64,000 nt of DNA, taken from NCBI GenBank assembly GCA_039566865.1, contig CM076961.1:8765501-8829500 (forward strand), read 5' to 3'. Below, piece by piece: positions 34,629-47,582 of this stretch. The position numbers and the translations under genes are program-made. The stretch's first letter is position 1. Each line of letters starts with the position of its first letter. This DNA comes from Aurelia coerulea (Eukaryota > Cnidaria > Scyphozoa > Semaeostomeae > Ulmaridae). The notes beneath the pieces are model-generated. The model ran no database searches. It saw nothing but the letters and a program-made list of their open reading frames with translations, and was not told where the DNA came from.

Positions 34629-35769
34629 CGAGAAAGGGAGGGACCCGTATGAAAAAAGCTTTGAAAATCGTGGGAGTTCTTGCAGAAAAGGCTGGTATTT
34701 TTTACCATGATATCCATGAAATCAAGGAGCTTGGAATCAGGGTGAAAAAACCGTAACGTCACCGTCATTAAGGGCGATGTTGTGATGCTCTACAGTGCGG
34801 CCTAATGAAGCTCAATTGGTTCCTACATCAAATTGCCTGGTCGTCTAAATCAAACTCTTCTATGACGATGTTTTGGAATAACGGGCCGAATCCTGTCCTC
34901 GGTTAACACTGAAGCACTCAATGAAGTTACTACCCTACGATCCACTGTAGTTGTTTCTTTGAAGGGACCTGATTGATATCGAAAGCTTCCCCACCATGCG
35001 TTCTTGCTTTCAAATAGAAAATTTGTTAAAGCCAAGCAACTGAATGTTTTAAGACACTACATAGCTTGTTGTTTACATATCAGACTTACCGAATGACCCT
35101 CTCTCTTGTTTTGTAATTATGCCTCGATGTCTTTCATTGCCTCTGCCCACTTCAGGGTCATAAATTAGGCCTATGTTTGACTGGAGTATATATCCCTTGT
35201 AATTCGTTATCATTTTGCATTCAGTGTCCTAATTTCTTGACCTTTCTCCAAGCAACAACCAGGAATTGCAGCGCAGAGCAGAGACGATCGTAGTAATAAC
35301 TGAGAACTTTAACGAAACAGCCATGCAAGATAAACACCAAGTCAAACTTTCTGGTGGCTCGCACCACATTTGAAATCTAGCCAACAAAATAAATTTTTTT
35401 TGCGCATTGGGAAAACTTTTTTCTTATGTAAAACAGAAAGATATTTCTTTCACTCTCCGTAATAAAAGGAGCTCACACCATTAAACACTCCCGTGAGAAT
35501 ATTACAATGACTCAATCTACGATAAAATCAACAATAACTTTAGTACAGGCATTCCTAAAGCTTGGTTCCAGTTACTGGGATGTTACAGGGAAGGCTTGAC
35601 CTTCCAGACAATTCTTGTTTTTCCAGGCTTTCAGCAAGGCTTCACTCGCACGGGGACTTCGTGAAGCTCTGATACATCAGTCTCTAAAATTATTTTCAAG
35701 AAACCTCGAACGATCTTTGTTCTTTCAGGCTAATTCAGGTAAACTTGGACCCTGAACTCTATTCCCATC

Positions 35770-38700
35770 GACAGAGCGGAAACGATGCGCGCCTGCGCAC
35801 TAATGTTGCCTAAATCGAAGGATGGAAGGCAAAAACTCACGCCGTCGAAATTCTGATCGAGCAGTGAAAATGAAATGTTTTCGATCGTAAAATGCTTCTT
35901 TGCGGCAGTTTATAGAGGGAAAATATTGATTACATGGAACACATCTCGTTCAGTTTTCTTTCGTCTTTCTGTTAAAGGTAAAAACATTTATGTAAGCGGA
36001 ATATATTTCTGTCAAAATAGCTCAATGAAATTGCAAGTGAAAGCTAGGACTGGCAATTTCTCAAGTGTCGCCCCTATGAAAGTCCCAAACATAAGGCCGT
36101 TTCTTAACACATAAGGGATTTTATGCTTTTAATCTAAGAGGTGGGGATGCCTCCACCATATATCAAGAGTTCTCGTGAATCCAAGGTTGTTCTTGCTCGC
36201 AACACCGAAAGAAAGTCGAGGTTTGATTAATTTCGAAAATTTTCAACGCCCTCGAAATTTCACAACAGTGTTGATTCACGGCAGGGACCTTATTTGGTGG
36301 AAATTGCTTGAAATCACTTACCAATGAATGAATTCTTGTTAAAACCAGTTGCAAAATTTGTGTATCCTCCAAATACAAGAATTTTAGTCACAAATTGACA
36401 ATTATTTGCGATGGATACCGGCAATGTTTCAAATAAATCCAGAAGTCTTGCCTAAAATGGGCTCCTTCCATGTTTCTAGTCGCTGGAGATGCTTCAAGTC
36501 GTCACTAAAACTCGACTGACGCGTAAAAGATATACTCTGAGTATTTAAAAATCAAAGGCATGCCTTTTCTAGAAAAAAATAAGCTTCTCCACAACTTCTT
36601 CTTGCCAAAACAATGCCAAACAAGTTATAAGAATTTCGCAAGGAGAACATGCTATTTCTCTGACGCGACAGTGTATTCGAATTTCGAATAACAGAGGGGT
36701 AAATATAAAGTTTTACAAAGTTTTCATCATAATTTTGAAAAATGTTTTTCAAAGAAGCCAAATAGACCAATGTTTTCGAAATGAATCAAGTAAATAGCAG
36801 TTGAAATAACAAACAGAAGTCAAGATCAGAAAGGAAAGAATTCACTCAAAAAGTAAGGAAACATTAAAAAAAATCAAGAAACTTTCTACCAATGATCATT
36901 CAAGTTTTCCCGAAAAAGTAGTGAAAGTCTGCCTGGCTGTACGACCTTTTACACCTTTTATATTTTTCCGGCCAAACTAATATTTCTTTTGCACTTTAGG
37001 CACTATTTTGAACAAAATGTTTTTAGCGTAAAATGAATAGCTTTCTCGCAGTTAATTTTTAGTAGGCTTTGGTACGTGCCCTTTTGTTGCAGAAACTTGC
37101 TTAGACAATCTGAAAAATATGCCTGAAACACGGGCGGTTATAATTAAAGAATCGAAAGCATTTGACAAACATTAATATGATAATCTTTTCCCTTGCCAAG
37201 ACACCTCAGTTACAGTTGTAGTCTTAACCATTTTAAGTTTTATTTCCCTGGGTACCAGAACCAAAAGAATTGAGAGGCAAAGAAAAGGAACAAAAGTCCG
37301 AGCAACGAAAGACAGAAAGAGGGAGGGATAAGAACCCTTGACATGCTCTGAACAAATAAAATCAAAATTCCTATTTTAGGAGCAGGATGAAAAGATGTCA
37401 CAGACAACTTTCTGTCGTGTTTATTTATGATCACACCTCACAGGAACGAAGCATTGTATCAACTGTCCCAGAGGCTATCTCTCTTTTCCTATCTCTCCTT
37501 TCCTCCGCATATTCCGCCCCGTCACTCGCCGTTGCTTGAGTCCCGTTACTGAACAATCTGGAACGATCTTCAAGCATGCGAGATTTCTATTGCTCATTCC
37601 AAAACTGCAGCTGGGTAGATTTCAAATACTTTTTGAAGAAATTTGATATGTCAGTTTAGTGGCCTTTTTCTCCATTTTTCTGAAAACCGTTCTAAATTCA
37701 AAGCAGAGTGTAATCAAAAACACATTGCACGTATTTTTTCATAGGAAACTAAGAATATGGGCCAGTACTGAAAGCTTCTTAACATTATCAGATTTTGAGT
37801 ACTCAGAATTTCTTACGGCTTTCTTTAGAGGCTCCATAACACGAGCCATAACTGTTCACTACATGTGCCCTCGTGAATATTTCAAAACAAGGCTTTTTTA
37901 AGCCTTTTCTTAATACGAGTAATATGATATACACTCAAAATAAATAGTATATTTTTTTTTTTATAAGAATACTATACATTTTTTCCAGCCTCAATATTCT
38001 TAAGAAATTTTTCGTTTTGAGCCTTAACATATTCTTAAAGTATTCTTATTTTTTCAAATCTGATATGGCTTCAGGGGAACATAGTTCAAAGAAGTGTCAT
38101 ATCATTATGAAGAAATGGTCGAACGAAAGACAAATTTAAGCATTTGTAACAATAAGAATGTTATGAGAACATCGCAAAACAGGCAACTGCTGGAAAATGA
38201 GACACAAATATGCGAGCTGAGGCTGAGCAATATTCTTATAATATTCTTAAAATTTTGATGATTCTGAGCCTGAATATTCTTATAGGAAACAATATTCTTA
38301 TAAATAAAAAAAAAGAGTGTATGGGCAATTTCTTATGAAAAAAATACGTGTATGGATGAAAATGAATTTCCATCCTGATCTTGAATTTCGAAAATATTTG
38401 TCTATTTGGCTTCTTTGAAAAATATTTTTCAAAATTATGATGAAACCTTTGTAAAACTTTATATTTGCCCCTCTGTTATTCGAAATTCGAATACACTGTC
38501 GCGTAAGAGAAATAGCATGTTCTCCTTGCGAAATTCTTATAACTTTTTTGGCATTGTTTTGGCAAGAAGAAGTTGTGGAGAAGCTTATTATTTTCTAGAA
38601 AAGGCATGCCTTTGATTTTTAAATACTCAGAGTATATCTTTTACGCGTCAGTCGAGTTTCAGTGACGACTTGAAGCATCTCCAGCGACTAGAAACATGGA

Positions 38701-39397
38701 AGGAGCCCATTTTAGGCAAGACTTCTGGATTTATTTGAAACATTGCCGGTATCCATCGCAAATAATTGTCAATTTGTGACTAAAATTCTTGTATTTGGAG
38801 GATACACAAATTTTGCAACTGGTTTTAACAAGAATTCATTCATTGGTAAGTGATTTCAAGCAATTTCCACCAAATAAGGTCCCTGCCGTGAATCAACACT
38901 GTTGTGAAATTTCGAGGGCGTTGAAAATTTTCGAAATTAATCAAACCTCGACTTTCTTTCGGTGTTGCGAGCAAGAACAACCTTGGATTCACGAGAACTC
39001 TTGATATATGGTGGAGGCATCCCCACCTCTTAGATTAAAAGCATAAAATCCCTTATGTGTTAAGAAACGGCCTTATGTTTGGGACTTTCATAGGGGCGAC
39101 ACTTGAGAAATTGCCAGTCCTAGCTTTCACTTGCAATTTCATTGAGCTATTTTGACAGAAATATATTCCGCTTACATAAATGTTTTTACCTTTAACAGAA
39201 AGACGAAAGAAAACTGAACGAGATGTGTTCCATGTAATCAATATTTTCCCTCTATAAACTGCCGCAAAGAAGCATTTTACGATCGAAAACATTTCATTTT
39301 CACTGCTCGATCAGAATTTCGACGGCGTGAGTTTTTGCCTTCCATCCTTCGATTTAGGCAACATTAGTGCGCAGGCGCGCATCGTTTCCGCTCTGTC
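35770..39397. mobile_element. Fold-back element with near-identical 1-kb arms
   Basis: Left arm 35770-36783 and right arm 38385-39397, inverted. Outer ends read GACAGAGCGGAAACGATGCG. Small frames in the arms translate identically (for example MYLEDTQILQLVLTRIH and MFSIVKCFFAAVYRGK), so divergence is very low. The 1.6-kb centre holds the MITE at 37932-38319 and A+T-rich DNA. No target duplication was resolved and no transposase found. It is nested in the TTAA element. Confidence 0.85.
37932..38319. mobile_element. CACTC-ended MITE, copy 2
   Basis: Starts CACTCAAAATAAATAG and ends AAAAAAAAAGAGTG; TA on both sides (37930-37931, 38320-38321). The interior repeats TATTCTTA and TAAGAAT instead of TAAGAAAC, so it is a diverged relative of the copy at 23252. 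Confidence 0.8.
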
Positions 39398-39589
39398 TTT
39401 GTGGTCATAATTGTGACGTCACGCGCGAAGGTCAAATGTCGCGCTGAGTAGCAATTTTCAAAACGGAATTTCACACCCTAACCGCAATGATGTTGAGTAA
39501 AATTTGGTATCAATGAAATCAATAAAGTTTGAATATTTCGAAAATCGAAAAAAATCAATGTCGAAAATTTGGCTGCATAAGGCCTTTAA

Positions 39590-41979
39590 ACAGCTTATTG
39601 AGGAGCCAACTAGGGTCACTTTATCAACTTCCTCTACTATTGATCATATTGCAACAACATGTGCCAGAAACATTGTAAAGTCAGGGGTGCATGAAGTTTC
39701 TATGAGTGATCATTATATGGTTTACTGCATTCGTAAATTCAATGGTGCAGTAGAAAAAGACCATAAAATGATCAAAACCCGCAAAATGAAAAATTTCAAT
39801 GAGAATGCATTCTTGGCTGATGTTTCTGGGAGCAAATTTTTACCGAAACTGATGACATAAATACTCTTGTCAACAATTGGTCAAACCTACTTTTCTTGAT
39901 CATAGACAAACATGCTCCAATAACTGAAATGCGTGTTTCAGAGAAATGGTGCCCTTGGATAGATAAAGACCTTAGGAACCTAATGCATGCCAGGGATTAG
40001 CTAAGAAAGGCTGCTTCCAAAAGAAAGTCCCAATTTCTTATGGATTCATATAGGCATGTCTGCAACAAGGTCAATTCTAGGAATATCCACCTGAAGAAGC
40101 AATATTTCACTGATAAGATCTCTGCCAGTCAAGGCAACATGAAAGAATCTTGGAAGGCAGTTAATGAACTTCTCAACAAGAGATCTAAGTCTAGTAACAT
40201 CAGGTGTCTCAAAAAGTCTGGCAATGAAACTGTTCATAAAAAGGATATTTCTGATTCAATGAACAATTTCTTTTGCTCCATAGGCAAGGAACTTGCAGAC
40301 AAAATTGATTCTGTCCCTAACCCTCTTTTTGCAGGTGAATATGAAGTCAACGAAAACAAGGCTAAGTTTACCTTCAAGACTATTGAAGTTAAAGAGATCA
40401 GGGCTTCATTTGCCAAGATCAAAACGGCAAAGAGCATTGGGATTGACAATATCTCTAGCTACTTTTTGAAGCTTGCCTTACCTTTCATTGAAAACTCTCT
40501 GGCTCTCTTGTTTAACACATCCATTAAAACTAGCCAGTTTCCAGATTCATGGAAAATAGCTAGAGTTACTCCGATTTTCAAAGATGAAGACAAGTCTGAA
40601 AAGTCAAACTACCGTCCCATATCAGCTCAAGGCTCTTTGAAAAACTTGTCTTTGACCGGCTGAATCAGTAAATGAAAGTGAATGGGCTCTTTTCCCCTGA
40701 CCAGTTTGGGTTTTTGCGGCTTCATTCCACGCTTAGTTGTTTGCTTAAAAATACTGATGACTGTTACAGTGGCTTGCACCTTGGATGGTTTGTGGGACTA
40801 GTATTCATCGATTTTGATACTGTTGATCATGACATTCTCTGTGAAAAACTTCAAATTTATGGTGTTAAGCAGCGAGAGCTGTCTTGGTTTAGGTCTTACC
40901 TATCCAACCGTAAACAATTCTGCAGGGTTAATGGAGTTGCCTCTGACATAGGGGACGTAGAAGTTGGGGTGCCACAAGGCTCATGTCTCGGCCCTCTTCT
41001 CTTCCTCGTCTATATCAATGATCTTCCACAGGCCGTCCAGGGCTCAACTGTGTCCATGTATGCTGACGACACCAGTTTGTGCCACCAAGCATTGAATATG
41101 ACTCAGCTGAATGGGGCTATTAACAATGATCTTAAGCAATTGGACACATGGCTACAAGGCAATAAGCTTTCCTTAAATGTTGCAAAAACACATTCCATGC
41201 TTATTACCACCAAGAAAAAAACGTAATGTTCTCAAAAGAAAAAAAAAATATTTGGAATTGAGCATTCGTAACAATGAGCTTGACGTTGTCCAAAAAACAA
41301 AGGACCTTGGTGTTCAAATTGATAGTTCCTTAGATTGGAAAGAACAACTTAAAATAAATCAACGGGGTTAAAAAGAAACTTAGCTAGGGGGACTGGGTCC
41401 ATCTAAATATAACCTATTGTATTTGATAAAACAAAATATATTGTATTGTATTGTATTTGATGTTCTTGATCGATGAAAACAAAAGGAAGATTAATGGCGC
41501 CTGCCGTTCTTTTGTGCTATGTTTAGATTATGTCGCTATATCTCCGTTCATTTACTTTAAGGCTGTTTCTGCCAAGGTCTCAAGGGCTATTGGCTTTTTA
41601 AAATATGCCAAGAAGTATCTACCAAGGGAAACTCTTGAAGATCTTTACACAGGTATTGTTGAGCCACACTTTCAATACTGTTGTTCTGTTTGGGGTTGTT
41701 GTGGTTCTACTGAATGAACCAGCTACAGAAGCTTCAAAACCGAGCGGCTAGGATTGTTACGGGTAGTAGCTTTGACACCCCGAGCAGGCCACTGATTGAA
41801 AGGCTGGGCTGGAAGAGTCTAGAGCAATGAGTCTAGAACAATGGTCTTCAAGTCACTCAATGAGCTGGCTCCGCAATACTTGAGTAACCTCTTCAAGAGA
41901 AACTCCCAATGCTCCAACCGTTGCCTTCGTAATACCGAGACTGACCTGAGGCTACCAAAGAAAACATCTGCAAATGGGC
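39590..41979 (+). pseudogene. LINE D ORF2 continued: endonuclease end and reverse transcriptase
   Basis: Endonuclease C-terminal blocks (STIDHIATT, SMSDHYMVY with Asp-His) run to about 39760. The linker follows, then RT fingers from 40360 (KTAKSIGIDNISSYFLK, WKIARVTPIFK, NYRPIS). A frameshift near 40620 and a TAA at 40669-40671 interrupt it. At 40800 motif A reads FIDFDTVDHD, four residues short of the usual form (LRKA-type stretch lost). Motif B is GVPQGSCLGPLL and the catalytic YADD lies at about 41059-41070. Further frame changes follow at 41220, 41370 and 41710. The ORF breaks at 41979, where a second transposon inserted, and ends at 44689-44790. Confidence 0.85.
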
Positions 41980-41988
41980 AAAAATGTT

Positions 41989-44679
41989 GGCCAGGTCGAA
42001 AACACGGAACTCTCGGATTCCTCGGAACGAACCTGTTCCGAGGTTTCCGTGATTCCGAGAGTTCTGTGTTTTCAAGTAGACATAGGCCATACTCGAAAAC
42101 ACGGAAATGTTAAAAATGTACCATAATGGCGTCATTGAATGCCGTGACAATGATTGCTTGGCATTTGTTGTTTGGATAGCGCTTTGCCTGACCTGTTGCA
42201 TGCATTGCTTTAATACACAATCAACGAAAACATACATTTGATGCACATCAATGCTATCTTTCTGTTCTACCCTTCTGTCCTTCTGTTCACAGTAATTTGT
42301 CTGGAAAGTAGGACAAGTACGGTCGTAACATTGTGCTTTGCTCGCAAAGCGATGAAATGCATCAAACTTACGCTCAAATTCGACTTCAACTTATCCATTT
42401 ACATCTCATTCCGAGATTTTCGAGATTTCCCAGATGTCCGCGTTATCGAGTATACCCTATGCATACTCGAAAACGCGGACATCTCTGAAATCTCGGAACA
42501 CATCGTTTCTTCGTAAAACGACGCATATTTCTGCTATCTTGATTATCCCTAGCCCGTGCCCCTGCTCCGGGCACCTAGTTGATTGGATATCGAACGATCG
42601 GATGCATAAGCGTACGGGGCGGGGGATCGTCGAAAATCAGCCCCAATCGGGCAAAAATCTGCCCTCAGTTGGGCGAAAATGTTGGTAAACAATGGACTTT
42701 GTGTCGGGCCGCCCCCCTAGATTTTTTCTTCCCGTACGCTTATGATTGGATGCTCTACCCTTCTGTCCTTCTGTTCACAGTAATTTGTTTGGAAAGTAGG
42801 ACAAGTACGGTCGTAACATTGTGCTTTGCTCGTAAAGCGATGAAATGCATCAAACTTACGCTCAAATTCGACATTAACTTATCCATTTACATCTCATTCC
42901 GAGATATCCGAGATGTCCGCGTTTTCGAGTATGCATAGGGTATACTCGAAAACGCGGACATCTCGGAAATCTCGAAAATCTCGGAATGAGATGTAAATGG
43001 ATAAGTTGAAGTCAAATTTGAGCGTAAGTTCAGGGGCGGACTGGGGCATCAATTCCTTACCGGGAAATTAGCTGTTAGGGGCCCCATATTTGTAGAAGTT
43101 CAAATTATATTTGTAAACTAGCTAGCATGTTTGAAAAGTTACTTCGAAGTGTTCTTAGTGGTGTAGCCAGATTTTAACCTCAAAAGGAGGCAACTTTGGG
43201 CAAATCAAGTGAAACGAGGGCCTGGGCCTCGGTCTAGGAAAATTGTTAAGTGTACAATTTACAATTTTACAACTTACAATTACCCTTTTCTTTACAATGC
43301 CGCTGAGCACCCTTATTTTCGAAAAATCCACCCCTAACTGGATATGGGGTGAGCCTTCAAGTGAATTAATCGACGGAGACTTTCGTGGCAGCTTTAAAAA
43401 CAAATTATAGTTTTTTATCAAATTCTCGTCTGATGATGGCACAGCTAAAAATAAAGAAGCAAGCGAAACAAGCTGAACATTTAAAGTACCACTTCGTTTA
43501 ACTCCCAAGAAAATGTTTTCATGTGCGGACGTAACGAGAGCCTAAATAAAGCATACAACAGCCATGACAAATTAAGTGGTAGGGTATTGAAATAAGGGGG
43601 TTTGGGGGAGAAAATTTTCAGAGGATACGCCCTTTACTTTGGCTTAGAACACTTCTCGCAATCTAATGCTAGCGGTGTAAAATAGAATTTGATCATTTCG
43701 TAACAATTTTTTTTTTCAAATTAGCATCCCCAGTAAATTTTTTGAGGAAACTGAATTTTCTATTGACTAATTTTCTTATTTCAATGCTATCATTTATCAT
43801 AGTTCATCTGGGAAAATTTTGTAAAAGGCGTACCTTTACTTTGGCTTAGAGCGACTCTCCCAATGCCCTCAACCACTCTCCAGTATTTTTCGGAAAGATT
43901 CCTACCCTTCCCTACCTATAACCAATTTCTCCTCGTTTTTGAAAGAATCTCGAGGATCATCTTTTGACAGAAGTAGGGGGGTGGCAAATGGCCCCATCCC
44001 CATCCGTGGCCGCGCCACGCCACTGGCATACAAAGTTGCACAAAGTGGCCGACAGTAGCCAGGAATACAGACGTCTTGAAGTGCGAGCGAAGCGAGCTGA
44101 AAAATTTCAGGTATATTCTACTTAGATGGGCTTGAAAAGTGTTAAGATATCAGTTACAATTGCAATTTTTTTTTTTTACTGTGGGCCGCCAGCAAGCATT
44201 TGTGTCCAAAAGGCCCAAGACAAAAAGTGGCTATTGTCTTGACAAGGGCCCACCGGGAAATTTCCCGGTATCCCGGTGGGCTAGTCCGCCACTGCGTAAG
44301 TTTGATGCATTTCATCGCTTTACGAGCAAAGCACAATGTTACGACCGTACTTGTCCTACTTTCCAGACAAATTACTGTGAACAGAAGGACAGAAGGGTAG
44401 AACAGAAAGATAGCATTGATGTGCATCAAATGTATGTTTTCGTTGATTGTGTATTAAAGCAATGCATGCAACAGGTCAGGCAAAGCGCTATCCAAACAAC
44501 AAATGCCAAGCAATCATTGTCACGGCATTCAATGACGCCATTACGGTACATTTTTAACATTTCCGTGTTTTCGAGTATTGCCTATGTCTACTCGAAAACA
44601 CAGAACTCTCGGAAATCACGGAAACCTCGGAACAGGTTCGTTCCGAGGAATCCGAGAGTTCCGTGTTTTCAACCTGGCC
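41989..44679. mobile_element. 2.7-kb DNA transposon with 9-bp target duplication inside LINE D
   Basis: The left end GGCCAGGTCGAAAACACGGA and the inverse at 44679 begin long inverted repeats (about 0.45 kb: 41989-42440 with 44295-44679). The duplication AAAAATGTT lies at 41980-41988 and 44680-44688. The LINE frame continues across it (...TSANGQK then FSFRGAKIWNSL). A 9-bp duplication and long ends fit MULE. The interior has palindromic GAACTCTCGGATTCC and CGAGATTTTCGAGATTTCC blocks at 42000-42060, 42405-42500, 42895-43000 and 44560-44670. A hAT element is nested at 43031-44294. Confidence 0.85.
43031..44294. mobile_element. Nested hAT element, non-autonomous
   Basis: Starts CAGGGGCGGACTGGGGCATC and ends GGGCTAGTCCGCCACTG. 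An 8-bp direct duplication CGTAAGTT lies at 43023-43030 and 44295-44302, the hAT hallmark. The small frame at 43155-43508 on the minus strand has no transposase motif. Text at 43590-43660 and 43830-43870 is related to 29510-29800. Confidence 0.85.
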
Positions 44680-44688
44680 AAAAATGTT

Positions 44689-44800
44689 TCTCTTTCAGGG
44701 GAGCAAAAATTTGGAACAGCCTCTCAGCTTAGTCAAAGCAGGCACCCTCTCTTAATAGCTTCAAAACGTCTATTTAGAGACAATAGCAGGGGGGCCTGCG
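44689..44800 (+). pseudogene. LINE D ORF2 C-terminal end
   Basis: Short continuation of the RT C-terminus after the 9-bp-target element (FSFRGAKIWNSLSA), followed by a stop and SLNSFKTSI-type text, where intact relatives end. The G-rich sequence from about 44790 to 44930 is unassigned 3' DNA. Confidence 0.7.
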
Positions 44801-44929
44801 GCGGTGGCGTTGGTTGCCCTTGGGCGGCGGGTCGGCTTGGGTGAATAGCGGTCATGTTTTGTGATCGATGTTGCTCTGGGTTGATGTGTCGTCTGGGGGC
44901 GGCTGGTGTTGGTGCTGTGGGATTTGAAG

Positions 44930-47043
44930 TCACTGGTGAAACAGTCTCCATTTCTAATCTTACTGATGAAAATGGTGTTAAAATAACAGATTCTGTTAAT
45001 ATTGCAAACAATTTCAATGAATATTTTCTCACTGTTGCTGATAAGATCACAAAGAAAATCCCAAGAAATCCAAATTCTCCCCTTAAGTACTTAAACATTC
45101 CAAATAATGGCAGCTTCTTTATTTCCCCAACAGCCCCTGATGAGGTTTCTAAAATAATACAGTCACTTAAAAAAGGCAAGACTCTTGGACCAAATAGTAT
45201 TCCAGTAAAATTACTTAAAATACTTGACCCCCACATTTCCTTACAGCTCTCTCTAATCATCAATGATTCATTCCAGAATGGTATTTTTCCTGACAAGCTG
45301 AAAATTGCTATGGTTATTCCAATTCACAAAAAAGGTGATATAGCAATTAATGCAAATTACAGACCCATCTCTTTATTGTCAGTTTTCAGTAAAATCTTTG
45401 AAAAACTTATGCATCAGCGACTATATAGCTTCTTAGAACTCCATGAGATTCTCTTTGAGATGCAATTTGGTTTCTGTAGTGGCAACCCCACTGACCACGC
45501 ATTGATTAGTTTGACTGAGAGAATAAAATGTACACTTGGCTCCAATAAAATTGGATGTGGAATCTTTATAGACTTACAGAAAGCTTTTGATACTGTGAAC
45601 CATCAAATTCTGCTACAAAAACTAAATCACTATGGTGTAAGAAGTATTGTATTAAATTGGTTTGAGTCTTACTTGACTAATAGACAGCAGTTTGTCTCCG
45701 TAAATGGGTATTCCTCTAATCTAGGAATATAACTTGTGGTGTTCCTCAAGGCTCTGTACTTGGACCCTTACTTTTCTTAGTCTATATAAATGACTTGCCT
45801 AATGCATCTAAAATCCTGTCTTTTTTCTTAATTGCAGATGATACAAATATCTATTATGAATCTGAAAACACTAACAAACTCAACTATAAACTTAATAGAG
45901 AGCTTTTGAAAGTAAAATATTGGCTTGAAATAAACAAACTAGTGCTGAGCATTGATAAAACAAATTTTTTCATATTCCGATCACCAAGAAAGAAATTTTC
46001 TGAACAGATTAGTATAAAATTTGGTAAGACGCCTGTCTCAAGATCTGAGTATGTTAAATTTTTAGGCCTTTTGATGGATGAAAATCTATCCTGGAAATAA
46101 CAAATTTCTGAACTAACTAAGAAACTCACAAGAACATCTGGTATCTTCTTTAAGATCAGACATCTTCTTCCCCTTGATATCTGGAAAAATCTTTATTCTT
46201 CTATTTTCTCTTCAATTCTGTGCTATGGCTCAACAACCTGGGGTCTTTCCTATGATTCCTATCTGGAACCTCTCTTCTTAGTACAGAAAAGGGTTTTGAG
46301 GTCTATATCCTTTCATTCATATGCATCTCCTTCAACACCAATTTTTGCTTCACTGAGAATTCTCAAACTGAAAAATATGATTCATCGATGTTCTCAAATT
46401 TGTCTACAAGTCTCTCAATCATCTTTCACCTTCTCATTTTCACAACTTTTTTCAGCTCAGTAACACTGTTCACAGCCATGGAACCCGTCGGGCAGCTAGA
46501 GGTGACATTTTCCAACCTTCAAGGAATACATTTTTGTATGGTCTAAGGTCAATAAAGTATCTTGGTGTTAGACTCTGGAATGACATCCCAACATTTATTA
46601 AAATGTCAACTTCTTTCGATATTTTCAAAACAAAAACTGAAGGAATTCTCATAAATGGTTATGCTCTTTGATTCCTTATTGAACTCCTAAAAATTGTGGT
46701 CTCTATTTCCTCACTTAACCAGAAGTAAATCGTTCTTTGGAGGCTCTCTGGTCTCTTTTTCATTTTTAACAAAAACTTTTGTTTTTCTTTCTAGTTTTGG
46801 ATGGGGGGGGGCTCTCTCTTGATTAGTCTATCGATTAGAGGGCCCCTCCTTAGACAAATATATATCTAAATACGTAATGTTTTGTAATGTCTTGTAATTA
46901 AATTAATTTATTAGTGTATATTTAGAAGTATCTTGTTTTCCTGTAGCATGTATTACTGTATTATCTATTTTAAGTTAGGTAATGTATTATTGTTGAAATG
47001 TATTTTGGTATATTTGTCAATGAGAACTGAACTGAACTGAACT
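44930..47043 (+). pseudogene. CR1-like LINE reverse transcriptase with (GAACT)n tail (LINE E family)
   Basis: 5'-truncated before the RT. Fingers read KGKTLGPNSIPVKLLK and VIPIHKKGD, then NYRPISLLSVFSKIFEKL; motif A is IFIDLQKAFDTVNH (about 45562-45603). A one-base frameshift at about 45730 precedes motif B (GVPQGSVLGPLL). The catalytic motif reads IADD rather than FADD or YADD (about 45832-45843). A TAA at 46098-46100 and further breaks follow; the C-terminal WNDIP block is at about 46575. The 3' UTR is shared with 33478-34092, and the element ends in GAACTGAACTGAACTGAACT at about 47024-47043. It lies antisense to SLMAP. Confidence 0.85.
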
Positions 47044-47300
47044 GCCCCTGTCAGTGATTTAGGATTTGGTTTTTCTTTTATTCTTTTCTCTTATATTCAT
47101 TTCTTTGTATGTAAATAATGAATTGATGTAAATAGGTTTTTAACATTACAGTATGGTTTTTATTGTAATTAGGATTATTTAGGTTAGGTTCATTTTTCAT
47201 ATATTGTAAAAGTAATGTTTTTATCGGAGAGCCCCTTGAAAAACGGTTCCTACCGAAGGGCTACCCTCCTGAAATCAGTCAAACCAAATCAAATCAAATA
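47044..47300 (+). mobile_element. LINE 3' end with (AAATC)n tail
   Basis: About 250 bp ending CGGAGAGCCCCTTGAAAAAC ... then AAACCAAATCAAATCAAAT at 47282-47299. The layout (UTR hairpin-like GGAGAGCCCC/GGGCTACCCTCC, then a short tandem tail) resembles the end of a CR1-type LINE different from the preceding one. No coding part. Confidence 0.5.
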
Positions 47301-47582
47301 TGCACGTAATATTTTCAAATGAAGCATCTTATAAGAAATGGTAGGCTCAATTTTGAGAAACGACCCTACCTGAATTTAAAGAGCTAAGAGACTTTTGTAA
47401 TTTGCAACCCCCCCCCCCCCTCCACCGGTTTAGATTTCTTCATCTTCATTTTGTTGTTGGGTAACAAGAAAACGGTATTAACACCCTATATTCTACAAGA
47501 AGCACCGAAATTTGTTTGCGGAAAGTAGTTTTTCAAAAAGTTGTAAACATAACATTTACCATATGCATATTTTGAAAATAAC

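Larger units (their letters stand above)
33305..39585. mobile_element. 6.3-kb TTAA-target DNA transposon inside LINE D
   Basis: Both ends carry AGGCCTTATGCAGCCAAATT in inverted order, flanked by TTAA (33301-33304 and 39586-39589). The LINE endonuclease frame runs from ...ELFSFK directly into QLIEEPTRV across the site, proving the insertion. A TTAA target suits piggyBac or Kolobok, and the AGG start favours Kolobok. No transposase was seen. The length is largely due to passengers: a LINE fragment (33478-34556) and a fold-back element (35770-39397) containing a MITE. Confidence 0.85.

Noticed and set aside
34629..35769. Possible gene in the stretch before the fold-back element
   Set aside because: Only short frames without domains; it is interior DNA of the TTAA-target transposon.
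44733..45296. 187-codon minus-strand ORF
   Set aside because: Antisense to the LINE E RT fingers; no independent signal.
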